Shown: positions 16,990 through 25,142 of the stretch, piece by piece
How the letters are laid out: each line of letters starts with the position of its first letter
Numbering within the stretch: position 1 is the first letter of the stretch
Assembly: GCA_025363655.1 (NCBI GenBank)
Contig: JANYDK010000016.1
Span: 1 to 64,000, forward strand
Direction: 5' to 3'
Length of the DNA: 64,000 bases
DNA from: Deltaproteobacteria bacterium
Lineage (GTDB): Bacteria; Myxococcota_A; Polyangia; Polyangiales; JADJMO01
The notes under the pieces: generated by a model
Told to the model about the DNA's origin: nothing
The model's database searches: none
The model's input: the letters and a program-made list of their open reading frames with translations, nothing else
Translations under genes and position numbers: made by a program

Positions 16990-17285
16990 CGCGTGGTCGT
17001 CACCAGCTTGCAGAACGAATGCGTGAGCGGCGTCTCGCGACGTGATGCCCACGGCTCGGCGAGCCCGAGCGCGCTCTTGAAGAACTGACGATGCTCGTCG
17101 ACGAGACTGACGAGCGCGACCGGCGCACCGAGCAAGTGCTTCGCCAGCCGCGTCAGCCGATCGAAAGCGGCCTCTGGCAACGTGTCGAGGAGCTGGTCTT
17201 CCTCAACGCCTCCAGCCGCGATGCTTCGGAGTGGTCGGGCATCGGAGGGGCGATGATAGCTCCACTCGGCTATCGTGCTCGCCAT
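16990..17285 (-). pseudogene. Truncated GAF-domain sensor gene
   Basis: The minus strand between the small protein and the signal peptidase gene reads a clear N-terminal GAF segment: EDQLLDTLPEAAFDRLTRLA, LGAPVALVSLVDEHRQFFKS, LGLAEPWASRRETPLTHSFC. Homology then stops after about 95 residues, where the frame turns into antisense of the neighbouring gene. The rest of the GAF fold and any kinase or PAS domains are missing. A possible ATG at 17285 shares bases with the start of the plus-strand gene. I read this as a deletion remnant. Confidence 0.65.
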
Positions 17286-17961
17286 GCGCGTGCGAGAGAT
17301 CCGCGACCGGCACCGCTTCCGCTGCCTCATCGCACGCTCGATGCTCTCGCTCTCGACGCTCGCGCTGTGCACATGTCACTCGGCGCCACCGGCGATCTAC
17401 GCGGTGGGCGACACGATGCTCCCGTCCTTCGCCGTCGGTGAGAACATCGCGGTCGGCGCCACCGACGCGACGTGGCGCCGCGGAGACATCGCCGTCTTCG
17501 CCTGGGCAGGAGACCGCGATCGCATGTATGTGAAGCGAATCATCGGCGTCGCCGGCGACGCAGTCGCAGTGAAGGGCACCGAGGTGTCCATCAACGGAAC
17601 GCCGATCGCCCGTTGTCACGTCGGACACTGGTCCTTCCAACTCGCGGACCAGAGCGCGCACGAAGGCGAGCTCTGGCTCGAGGCCTTCGGCGCGAATCGA
17701 TGGCTCGTCGTGCATGATCCCGCGGGAATTCACGCGCCACCCGGAGGACCTTGGACGGTGAGCCCGGGTGAAGTCTTCGTGATCGGCGACAATCGAGAGA
17801 ACAGCTTCGATACGCGGGTGTGGTTCGAGCAGACGAAACGCGCGCTGCCGATCGAGTGGATCGTCGGGGTCGCTCGGAGTGAAGCACCTCCGCATCTTCC
17901 GGCGGGAGCGGAGGCGCTGCGCGGGAAGTTGGAGGAGTGCGTTGCGAGGCTGAGCGGATGA
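17284..17961 (+). CDS. Signal peptidase I homologue with Thr replacing the catalytic Ser
   Basis: About 225 residues from the ATG at 17284. It shows the S26 peptidase boxes: VGDTMLPSFAVGENIAVG (box B), YVKRIIGVAGDAV with the general-base Lys (box D) and GDNRENSFDTRVW (box E). In box B the nucleophile Ser of the usual SMxPT is Thr. The N-terminus is a single hydrophobic stretch ending LALCTCHS instead of the usual membrane anchor pair, so it may be a lipoprotein or a single-span protein. Could be a Thr-nucleophile peptidase or an inactive relative. Ends 54 bp before the Clp-like operon on the same strand and may be co-transcribed. Confidence 0.8.
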   Translation: MRVREIRDRHRFRCLIARSMLSLSTLALCTCHSAPPAIYAVGDTMLPSFAVGENIAVGATDATWRRGDIAVFAWAGDRDRMYVKRIIGVAGDAVAVKGTEVSINGTPIARCHVGHWSFQLADQSAHEGELWLEAFGANRWLVVHDPAGIHAPPGGPWTVSPGEVFVIGDNRENSFDTRVWFEQTKRALPIEWIVGVARSEAPPHLPAGAEALRGKLEECVARLSG

Positions 17962-18015
17962 GCGCGGGGCAGGCGCCGGGGCGGGCGCGGGCGTCTTCGC
18001 TTCTCATCTTCCTCC

Positions 18016-21000
18016 GTGTTTGCGATTCTCTCTTTCTTGCCCGGGGACTCTGCCTTCCGAACGCTGATCGTGGTGCGTGAGCTCGCCGGGGGCGAGGTCG
18101 TGGCGTATCCCGCAGCTGAGCCGCAGTGGGCGAGCTTCGGAGAAGAAGAAGAGGTGCTGCTCGAACAGCGCGTCTTTCTCACCTCGTATCTTTCACGGGT
18201 GCCGCCAGACGTGGTGGCGCGGCATGCGTTGCCGGCGCGGACGCGACTGCACGTTTCGAGCGTGGTGGTGCCGCGCGACGATCTTCCGCGGCGCATCGCG
18301 CTCGAAGAGCCGCTCGACATTCCTTGTCTGGTCTTGCCCGCGAAGCATCCGGAGGAGAACGCGCGGCCGGAGTCGTGGGTGTGCGTGCTGCCTCTCGCGC
18401 ACACGTTTCACCTTGCTGCGGCCGAGAGTCGCGCCCTCGACGAGCGTGACGAGCGCGAACGACTCGACGAGGCGATCGAGCACGAGGTGAAGCGGATGGT
18501 GAGCGCCGAGGAGCGCACGCCGTTGCAGTGGCTCGATCTGGTGCCCGATGGCGAGTCGCGCCTCGTCACCCTCGATCTCTTCCTCGATCGCGGCGAGACA
18601 GGGCCGGCAGGGCGAGCGGCGTCGCTCGCGAAGGCCCTCGCAGAGCGGGAAAAGAAGCGTGCGGCGCTCGCGGTCCTGGAGTCGATCGGGACGCCGCTCC
18701 ACCTCGCGGACGGCTCCCATCCTCGGCCGCTCGTCGGACGTGACGACGAGCTCGAGCTCCTTCGCTCGCTTCTCGGCGGCGAGACCCGCGGCAGCGTGCT
18801 CATCGTCGGCGGCGATCGCGTCGGCAAGACCGCCCTCTTCCAAGCGTGGGTCCACCGCGAGCGCGCGGCCGAGAAGGCGCGACCGATCTTCGCCACCTCG
18901 GGCGCGCAGCTGATCGCCGGCATGAGCGGTCTCGGCCAATGGCAAGAGCGCGTGCGGCGCGTGATGCAAGCGGCCGCCGAGCTCGACGCGGTGCTCTACT
19001 TCGACGACCTCGGCGACCTCTTCGCCGACCGGCCGACGGGCAACGTCGATTTGGCGGGCGCGATGAAGCCATGGCTCGACGACGCGAAAGTGCGAGTGGT
19101 CGGAGAGCTGCGCGAGTCGCGGGTCGATCTCGCCGAGTCGCGACACGTCGGGTTTTTCTCGCTCCTCGCGCGCCTGCGCGTGCCACCGATGAAGACCCGC
19201 GAGGCCGAGGCGGTGCTCCGCGCGCTGATCGCCCACGACGGCCAGCACGCGCCGCACAAGCCGCAGCTCGATCCGATCGCGGCGGTGCCGATGATCGATC
19301 TCGCCGAGCGCTATCTCCCCTACGAGCAATTTCCCGGCAAGGCGGTGCGGCTCTACGACGAGCTGCGCGGCGCACACGAGATGTCGTCGGCGCGCCGAGG
19401 TGACCCTGACGAGGCAGCACCGAAGCTGGGGCTCACCGAGCTCTACGAAGGCTTCAGCTTGCGTAGCGGCGTGCCGGTCTTTCTCCTTCGCGAAGATCGC
19501 GTGCTCCTCCAGGTCGAGGTCGAGGCGCAGCTTCGCGCACGGGTGGTCGGCCAGGAAGACGCCGTGCGCCGCGTCGCCGAGACGGTCTGCATGGTGAAAG
19601 CCGGGCTCCAGCCGCCGGGGAAACCGCTCTCGACGTTCCTCTTCGTCGGACCCACCGGCATCGGAAAGACCGAGCTGGCGCGTGCGCTCGCCGAGCTCCT
19701 CTTCGGCTCCGAGGCGCGGCTGGTGCGCTTCGACATGAGCGAATTCATGGATCCGCTCGCCGCCGATCGCCTGATCCGCGGCAACGAACGCGGCGAAGGA
19801 CTGCTCACCCGGCGCGTGCGCGAACAGCCATTTTGCGTGATTTTGCTCGATGAAATCGAGAAGGCGCACGCGGCCGTCTTCGACTTGCTCCTCCAAGTCG
19901 CCGGCGAAGGACGTCTGACCGACGCGCGTGGGCGCACGGCGCACTTCCAGAACGCGATCCTCATCCTCACGAGCAACCTCGGCGCGACGCACGGGCGCAG
20001 CGAGATGGGCTTCGCGCGCGAGGGAAAAGCGAGCGACGAGACGCAATACCTCCGCGTCGTCCACGAGACGTTCCGCCCCGAGATGGTCAACCGTCTCGAT
20101 CGCATCGTCGTCTTCCGCAGCCTCCAGCGCTCCGAGCTCGCACGCATAACAACGCTATCTATCGCCAAGATCTGCACGCGACGTGGGCTCGCAGCGGCCA
20201 GCGGCGATCTCGAGGTGAGCGAGGCGGCGAGCACTCGACTCGCCGACGACGGGTTCTCCGCGGCCTATGGTGCGCGCTCGCTGCGCAGGCACCTCGAGGT
20301 GCACCTCGTCGATCGGATGGCGTCGCTCATCTCCGGGTTCGGCGGCATCGACGGACATCGCGTCGCGGTCACCGCCGAGGGCGAGCCCGAGCCGATCGGC
20401 CAAGTGGCGAGCGAACTCGAAGACGGCGTTCGCATCTCGATGATTCGCGCGGAGAAGCGCGCCATCACCCGGGCCAGCCGCGGCATGGGCGCGATCTCCT
20501 CGATTCGTCGGGAAATGCAGCGCCTCTTGCGTCTGCCGCCGATCGAGCAGCTGCGCGATCAGGTCGAGTATCTGATCACCGAGCTCAACTACGGCAGCGG
20601 CAACAAGCGGGCGAAGAAGCTCTCCGGCGCGGCGCTCTCGCTCTCGCAGGCCGAGCACCATCGGCTCTCGACCATCCACGCCGCCCTCGATCTCGGCTTC
20701 CGCGACGTCTGCACGCTCGAAGAGCTGGCGCTCGCCGGCTACTTCGAAGGGCACCCTCTCGACGAGCTGAGCGACGAGGCGCACCGCACGCGAGGAAGCT
20801 TCCGCACCGCGATGGCGAGGGCGCTCGTCGCGCAGGAGACGCGGCGAGACTCGATCGCGCTGCTCCTCCAAGAGCTCGACGACGGGCGAGCGTTCAACTT
20901 CTATCTCGCACCGCTCCTCGCCGACGCCGCGCGAAGGCGCTTCATCACCACGGTGCACTTCGAGGCCGAGGGCGGCACCGGTCCCTACGGTCGTTTCGCC

Positions 21001-21591
21001 GCGGCGATGAGCGGCGAGGACGCGCTCGTGCACCTGCAGACGTCGAAGGCACGATGCGCGGTGGTCTTCGTGCAGGGCGAGATGTGTGCGCCGTTCCTCG
21101 CGCTCGAAGGCGGCATCCATCGGTTCGACGGGCTCCACGCCGAGTACCCAGAGGTCATCCTCTCGGTGCAGAGGCTGGCCTTTCGTCCGTCGCTCTCCAC
21201 CGCCGAATGGCGCGGAAAAAAGGTGGTTCCGGCGCTCCCCAACGTCGTCGCCGAGCTGCGTCGTGTGACGCCGACTCGGCACTTCGACGCACGCGAAGGC
21301 CGACTGACGTTGCTGAAGAAGGTGCGTATGGCGATGACGCACGAGGAGTACTTCCCGCGCCTCGAAGAGATCGCGCTCGAGCACCTCCTCCTCTTCGAGA
21401 AAGACGAAGACCTCGAGCGCGAAGACTCCTTCACCGTCGTCCTCGACGGCCTCGACGACATCTACGAGATCGCCAAAACCAACAAAATCATGGCGATCAA
21501 GGAGTACCGCGAGCGCTTCGGCGTCGGCCTCAAGGAGGCGAAGGACGCCGTCGAGCTCTTGGTCAAACGCCGCACGGACGAGGGCGCATGA
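18016..21591 (+). CDS. ClpB-like double AAA+ protein with release-factor-like region and L7/L12-like C-terminus
   Basis: 1191 residues (GTG start; no clear ribosome site). Residues 1-230: a beta-rich N-domain unrelated to the Clp N-repeat but recognisable in the next two proteins. AAA+ 1: Walker A GGDRVGKT near 266, pore region AGMSGLGQW near 301, Walker B VLYFDDLGD (Glu replaced by Asp). AAA+ 2: GPTGIGKT near 545, FDMSEF, Walker B VILLDEIEKA, TSNLG, arginine finger PEMVNRLDR and sensor 2 GARSLRR; the GYVG pore loop is missing (RLIRGNERGEG). Residues about 950-1110 resemble a PCRF domain (AEGGTGPYGRF, MSGEDALVHLQ, ALEGGIHRF). The last 43 residues match L7/L12 CTD (IMAIKEYRERFGVGLKEAKDAVELL). 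Overlaps the next gene by ATGA. Inferred role: ribosome-linked remodelling. Confidence 0.82.
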   Translation: MFAILSFLPGDSAFRTLIVVRELAGGEVVAYPAAEPQWASFGEEEEVLLEQRVFLTSYLSRVPPDVVARHALPARTRLHVSSVVVPRDDLPRRIALEEPLDIPCLVLPAKHPEENARPESWVCVLPLAHTFHLAAAESRALDERDERERLDEAIEHEVKRMVSAEERTPLQWLDLVPDGESRLVTLDLFLDRGETGPAGRAASLAKALAEREKKRAALAVLESIGTPLHLADGSHPRPLVGRDDELELLRSLLGGETRGSVLIVGGDRVGKTALFQAWVHRERAAEKARPIFATSGAQLIAGMSGLGQWQERVRRVMQAAAELDAVLYFDDLGDLFADRPTGNVDLAGAMKPWLDDAKVRVVGELRESRVDLAESRHVGFFSLLARLRVPPMKTREAEAVLRALIAHDGQHAPHKPQLDPIAAVPMIDLAERYLPYEQFPGKAVRLYDELRGAHEMSSARRGDPDEAAPKLGLTELYEGFSLRSGVPVFLLREDRVLLQVEVEAQLRARVVGQEDAVRRVAETVCMVKAGLQPPGKPLSTFLFVGPTGIGKTELARALAELLFGSEARLVRFDMSEFMDPLAADRLIRGNERGEGLLTRRVREQPFCVILLDEIEKAHAAVFDLLLQVAGEGRLTDARGRTAHFQNAILILTSNLGATHGRSEMGFAREGKASDETQYLRVVHETFRPEMVNRLDRIVVFRSLQRSELARITTLSIAKICTRRGLAAASGDLEVSEAASTRLADDGFSAAYGARSLRRHLEVHLVDRMASLISGFGGIDGHRVAVTAEGEPEPIGQVASELEDGVRISMIRAEKRAITRASRGMGAISSIRREMQRLLRLPPIEQLRDQVEYLITELNYGSGNKRAKKLSGAALSLSQAEHHRLSTIHAALDLGFRDVCTLEELALAGYFEGHPLDELSDEAHRTRGSFRTAMARALVAQETRRDSIALLLQELDDGRAFNFYLAPLLADAARRRFITTVHFEAEGGTGPYGRFAAAMSGEDALVHLQTSKARCAVVFVQGEMCAPFLALEGGIHRFDGLHAEYPEVILSVQRLAFRPSLSTAEWRGKKVVPALPNVVAELRRVTPTRHFDAREGRLTLLKKVRMAMTHEEYFPRLEEIALEHLLLFEKDEDLEREDSFTVVLDGLDDIYEIAKTNKIMAIKEYRERFGVGLKEAKDAVELLVKRRTDEGA

Positions 21592-24500
21592 ACGTCACCG
21601 TCCCCGTCTACCAGCGCAGGCGCGGCGCGTTCTTCCACTGGACGACCGTCGGTCTAGGCGAGCACACCGAACGGCGCGTGGGGGTCAACGCGCACAAGGT
21701 CGAGCAGCAGCTGGTGGAGGCGATTCGCACCAAGGTCGAGCGGGTCTCTCCGCGCGAGCTCGTCGCCTTCGCCCTCAAACGCGGGACTCGCCTCGCGCGC
21801 GTGCGAATCGAGCTCACGCTTCGTGGCGAGGGCGGCAGGCGCAAGGTCTCTGGTCTCTGTCCCATCGTCCTCGAGCCGCATTTCATCGGCGAAGGTCGCG
21901 AGCTCGTCATCGGTTATCACCCGGAGCGACCCTTCGAGTGGTTCCCGGTGCGCGGCGACGACGATCTCGCCGAGCAAGCGACCTCGTACCTGCAGAAGGT
22001 CTGGTCGGCGGTATCCGAAGACCTCGTCGAGCTGCTCTTCACCGACGGCAAGGACACGCTCAAGCTCGTCTCCTTCAGCGCGCGACCGAAGTCCCTGCTC
22101 GACGAGCTCCCCGAGAAGCAGAAAGGCGTCTGGGACGATCTGCGCGCCGATCCGCTCCGCGGCGAGAAGCAGAAGTCGCATGGATTCAAGGTGCTCCCGA
22201 CGCTGGCGACCGACCTCACGGCGCGGCTCGCCGGCGATGGAAGCGCGCGCGCAGCGATCGGAATGCCGCGCTCACCCTATCGCGAGCAGCTGCAGATGCT
22301 CCTCGCCGGCAAGCAGAAGCAGCCGGTGATCGTCGTCGGCGCGCACGGCGTGGGGAAGTCGACGGTGCTCGCGCAGTGGGTGGCCGACTTGCTCGTCGCC
22401 GAAGATTTCGACTCGCACAAGAACCTCGACAAGGTGCACCACGTCGTCCAGCTCGGCGGCAAACGAATCATCGCCGGCATGTCGTACGTCGGTGACTGGG
22501 AGAAGCGCTGCGTCGAGCTCGCCGACGATCTGACCGGAAAAAAGCGCATCGCCTGGATCGACGACCTCCACCTCTTCGGACAGATCGGGCGCGCCCGCGA
22601 CAGCGATCGATGCCTCGCCGACTTCTTCCGCGGGCCGCTCGCCCGTGGAGAGATCGTCCTCGTCGGCGAGTGCACCGAAGAACAACTGCGACGTCTGGAA
22701 GAGGACGCGCCCGCGTTCGCCGCGCTCTTCACCCGCGTCTTCGTCGGTCCGACGACGCCCGCCGAGACGATGCGCATCCTCGTGCACGAGGCGCGTGAGT
22801 TGGAGATTGCGCGCGACGTCGAGATCGAACCGTCCGCCTTTCGCACCATTCTCGAGCTCGGTCCCGCGCTGACGCCCGGTCAGGCCCTCCCTGGCCTGGC
22901 GCTCGATCTGCTCCGCGCGCTCGCCCGCGAGTTCGAGGGCAAGCCAGACGAGTCGAACGAGATCGGCGTCGATCAAGTGATCGCGCACCTCTCGTCGCGC
23001 ACCGGTTTACCGTGGATTCTCCTCGCGAACGAGAAGCCGCTCCTCCGCGACGAGCTCCTCGGCGACCTCTCCGGTCGCGTGCTCGGGCAAGACGTGGCGG
23101 TGAACGCCGCCGCCGATCTGGTGATGCGCATCAAGGCCGGGCTCGTCGATCCGAAGCGGCCGTACGGCGTCTATCTCTTCACCGGACCGACCGGCACCGG
23201 CAAGACCGAGCTGGCGAAGACGCTCGCCGAATATCTCTACGGCGGAGCCTCGCGGCTCGTTCGCTTCGACATGAGCGAGTACGGGACGCCCGACGCCGCC
23301 GGTCGATTGATCGGCGACGCGTGGACCCCCGAGGGCGCCCTCACCCGTGCAGCGCAAGAGCAGCCGTTCTGCGTCGTCCTGCTCGACGAGATCGAGAAGG
23401 CGCACCCCTCGGTGCTCAACCTGCTCTTGCAACTGTTCGACGAGGGACGCCTCACCGACGCGCGTGGCGAGACCGCGAGCTTCACCCAAGCCGTCATCGT
23501 CATGACCTCCAACCTCGGCGCCAAGCCGCAAAATCCGCTCGGATTCGGCGCTGGATTCGACGCCGTGATGCAGGACGTGGCACGGGCGGTCCGCGAGTTC
23601 TTCCCGCCCGAGCTCTTCAACCGCATCGATCGCATCGTCCCCTTCCGGCCGCTCGATGCGACGGTGGCGATCGAGGTGGCGCAGAAAGAGCTGAGCAAGC
23701 TCTTGGCACGGCGCGGCCTCGTCGATCGCAACGTCTTCGCGAGCAGCAGTCGTTCGGTCGTCGAGCGCGTCGCGCGCGAAGCGTTCGAGCAACGCGACGG
23801 CGCGCGCTCGCTCAAGCGCTTCCTCGAAGATCGCATCGCCGGAAGGCTCGCCGAAGAGATCTCGGCGAGCCCGGGCGCGTCGATGCAGCTCGTCCGCATC
23901 GAGGACGCGGGAGATGGCGAGCCCTTCGTCATCACGCGTGAGCCGCTCGTCGAGGCGACGCCGCTCACCGAGGCCTCGTTCGCGCTCGAACCGCTCCTCG
24001 AGCTGCCGCTGCCCGAGCTCTTGAACGAACTGGCACGCGCGATCGCGCCGCTCGGTGAGGACGGCACGCTGACGCCGACGTTGAGCCGTATTTCCGAGGA
24101 GATTCGCTTCCACCTCGGCGAGCACAACCGCGGCCTCCGCGATCACGGCGAGCTCCTCTACAACCTCGATCACATGCGGCACTCGCTCGACGCCTTCCGC
24201 GATCGGGCCTCGCGCGTGCTCACCACCTCGCGTGAAGTGCGCGAGGAGGGATATGAAGATCTCGAGCTGGCGCGGTTCGCCTGGGACACGGTCGACATCG
24301 GCACCGGTCCTTCGCACACGCGTTGGCGCTACCGGGTGCTCTCGCGTTCGGCGTTCACCCGTGGGGTCGCCGCCGCGACCCGTCACGAGGCGCTGGCGTG
24401 CATCGCCGAAGCCCATTTTCTCAAGCGATCGCTCTTTCGCGCGCACGATCCGAGTCGTCATGCGGTGGTGCTCGAGCTCGCGCGGCTCGGTGAGGTGCGC

Positions 24501-25142
24501 GGTCAGTCGCGGCTCGTCACCTCCGAAGGCGGCGACAAGGGGCGCGGCGGGTTCCTCTCGCTTCTCGCGAGAGCCTATGCGGCGCGACGAGGTGAGCTCG
24601 ACGACTTCGCGACGGTGCGCGACGGCGTCGCGATCGGCGGAGCCGGGGGCCCACTCGAAGTCTCGGACTCCAACGTCTTCGCGCTCAAGCTCGTCGGCCT
24701 CTGCGTTCGCGACGTCTTCGAGCTCGAAGAGGGGACGCACGTCGTCGAGCCCTTGAGCGGACCGCCCGAGCTGGTGCGGGTTCGCATCGTCGATGGCGCG
24801 CCCCCGCTCGAGGTCGTCTCGACACTGCTCGCAGCTAGGCAAGAGCGCGAACGCGCGCGCGCGATCGCGAGCGAACGCCCCTCGCCCGACGCGCTCACCC
24901 CGATGGTGCGCCGCGTACGCCTCGGTGCTTCGTCCCGTGCAGGAAAACCGGCCCCATTCGGCGTCGAAGACTTTCGCATGAGCTTCGTCGACACCGTCTA
25001 CGCACGCAGCGTCGCCGAAGCGCTCGAACCTCTCTGGCTCCTTCAACTCTCCCGTGTCGACGACGAGAAGGACGCTGAGCGCAGGAAGACCGAAACGACC
25101 GAGAAAACCGAGCAGACCGAGACGAAGGGAGGCGACTCGTGA
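21588..25142 (+). CDS. Second ClpB-like double AAA+ protein with release-factor-like region
   Basis: 1184 residues from the ATG in the ATGA overlap at 21588. N-domain: VTVPVYQRRRGAFFHWTTVGLG onward, about 230 residues. AAA+ 1: GAHGVGKS near 251, pore region AGMSYVGDW with a Tyr, Walker B IAWIDDLHLF (second acidic residue Asp). AAA+ 2: GPTGTGKT near 533, FDMSEYGTPDAAGRLI, Walker B VVLLDEIEKAHPS, PPELFNRIDRIV and GARSLKRFLE. The loop after RLIG lacks GYVG. Residues about 930-1085 again look PCRF-like (LARLGEVRGQSRL, FELEEGTHVVEPL) without a GGQ motif. A Glu/Lys/Thr-rich tail ends in a GTGA overlap with the third gene. Probably assembles with its neighbours. Confidence 0.82.
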   Translation: MNVTVPVYQRRRGAFFHWTTVGLGEHTERRVGVNAHKVEQQLVEAIRTKVERVSPRELVAFALKRGTRLARVRIELTLRGEGGRRKVSGLCPIVLEPHFIGEGRELVIGYHPERPFEWFPVRGDDDLAEQATSYLQKVWSAVSEDLVELLFTDGKDTLKLVSFSARPKSLLDELPEKQKGVWDDLRADPLRGEKQKSHGFKVLPTLATDLTARLAGDGSARAAIGMPRSPYREQLQMLLAGKQKQPVIVVGAHGVGKSTVLAQWVADLLVAEDFDSHKNLDKVHHVVQLGGKRIIAGMSYVGDWEKRCVELADDLTGKKRIAWIDDLHLFGQIGRARDSDRCLADFFRGPLARGEIVLVGECTEEQLRRLEEDAPAFAALFTRVFVGPTTPAETMRILVHEARELEIARDVEIEPSAFRTILELGPALTPGQALPGLALDLLRALAREFEGKPDESNEIGVDQVIAHLSSRTGLPWILLANEKPLLRDELLGDLSGRVLGQDVAVNAAADLVMRIKAGLVDPKRPYGVYLFTGPTGTGKTELAKTLAEYLYGGASRLVRFDMSEYGTPDAAGRLIGDAWTPEGALTRAAQEQPFCVVLLDEIEKAHPSVLNLLLQLFDEGRLTDARGETASFTQAVIVMTSNLGAKPQNPLGFGAGFDAVMQDVARAVREFFPPELFNRIDRIVPFRPLDATVAIEVAQKELSKLLARRGLVDRNVFASSSRSVVERVAREAFEQRDGARSLKRFLEDRIAGRLAEEISASPGASMQLVRIEDAGDGEPFVITREPLVEATPLTEASFALEPLLELPLPELLNELARAIAPLGEDGTLTPTLSRISEEIRFHLGEHNRGLRDHGELLYNLDHMRHSLDAFRDRASRVLTTSREVREEGYEDLELARFAWDTVDIGTGPSHTRWRYRVLSRSAFTRGVAAATRHEALACIAEAHFLKRSLFRAHDPSRHAVVLELARLGEVRGQSRLVTSEGGDKGRGGFLSLLARAYAARRGELDDFATVRDGVAIGGAGGPLEVSDSNVFALKLVGLCVRDVFELEEGTHVVEPLSGPPELVRVRIVDGAPPLEVVSTLLAARQERERARAIASERPSPDALTPMVRRVRLGASSRAGKPAPFGVEDFRMSFVDTVYARSVAEALEPLWLLQLSRVDDEKDAERRKTETTEKTEQTETKGGDS

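Noticed and set aside
21054-21587. N-terminal extension of the second Clp-like protein back to 21054
   Set aside because: This would lie wholly inside the first protein's coding region in another frame; the ATGA overlap at 21588 is the natural start.
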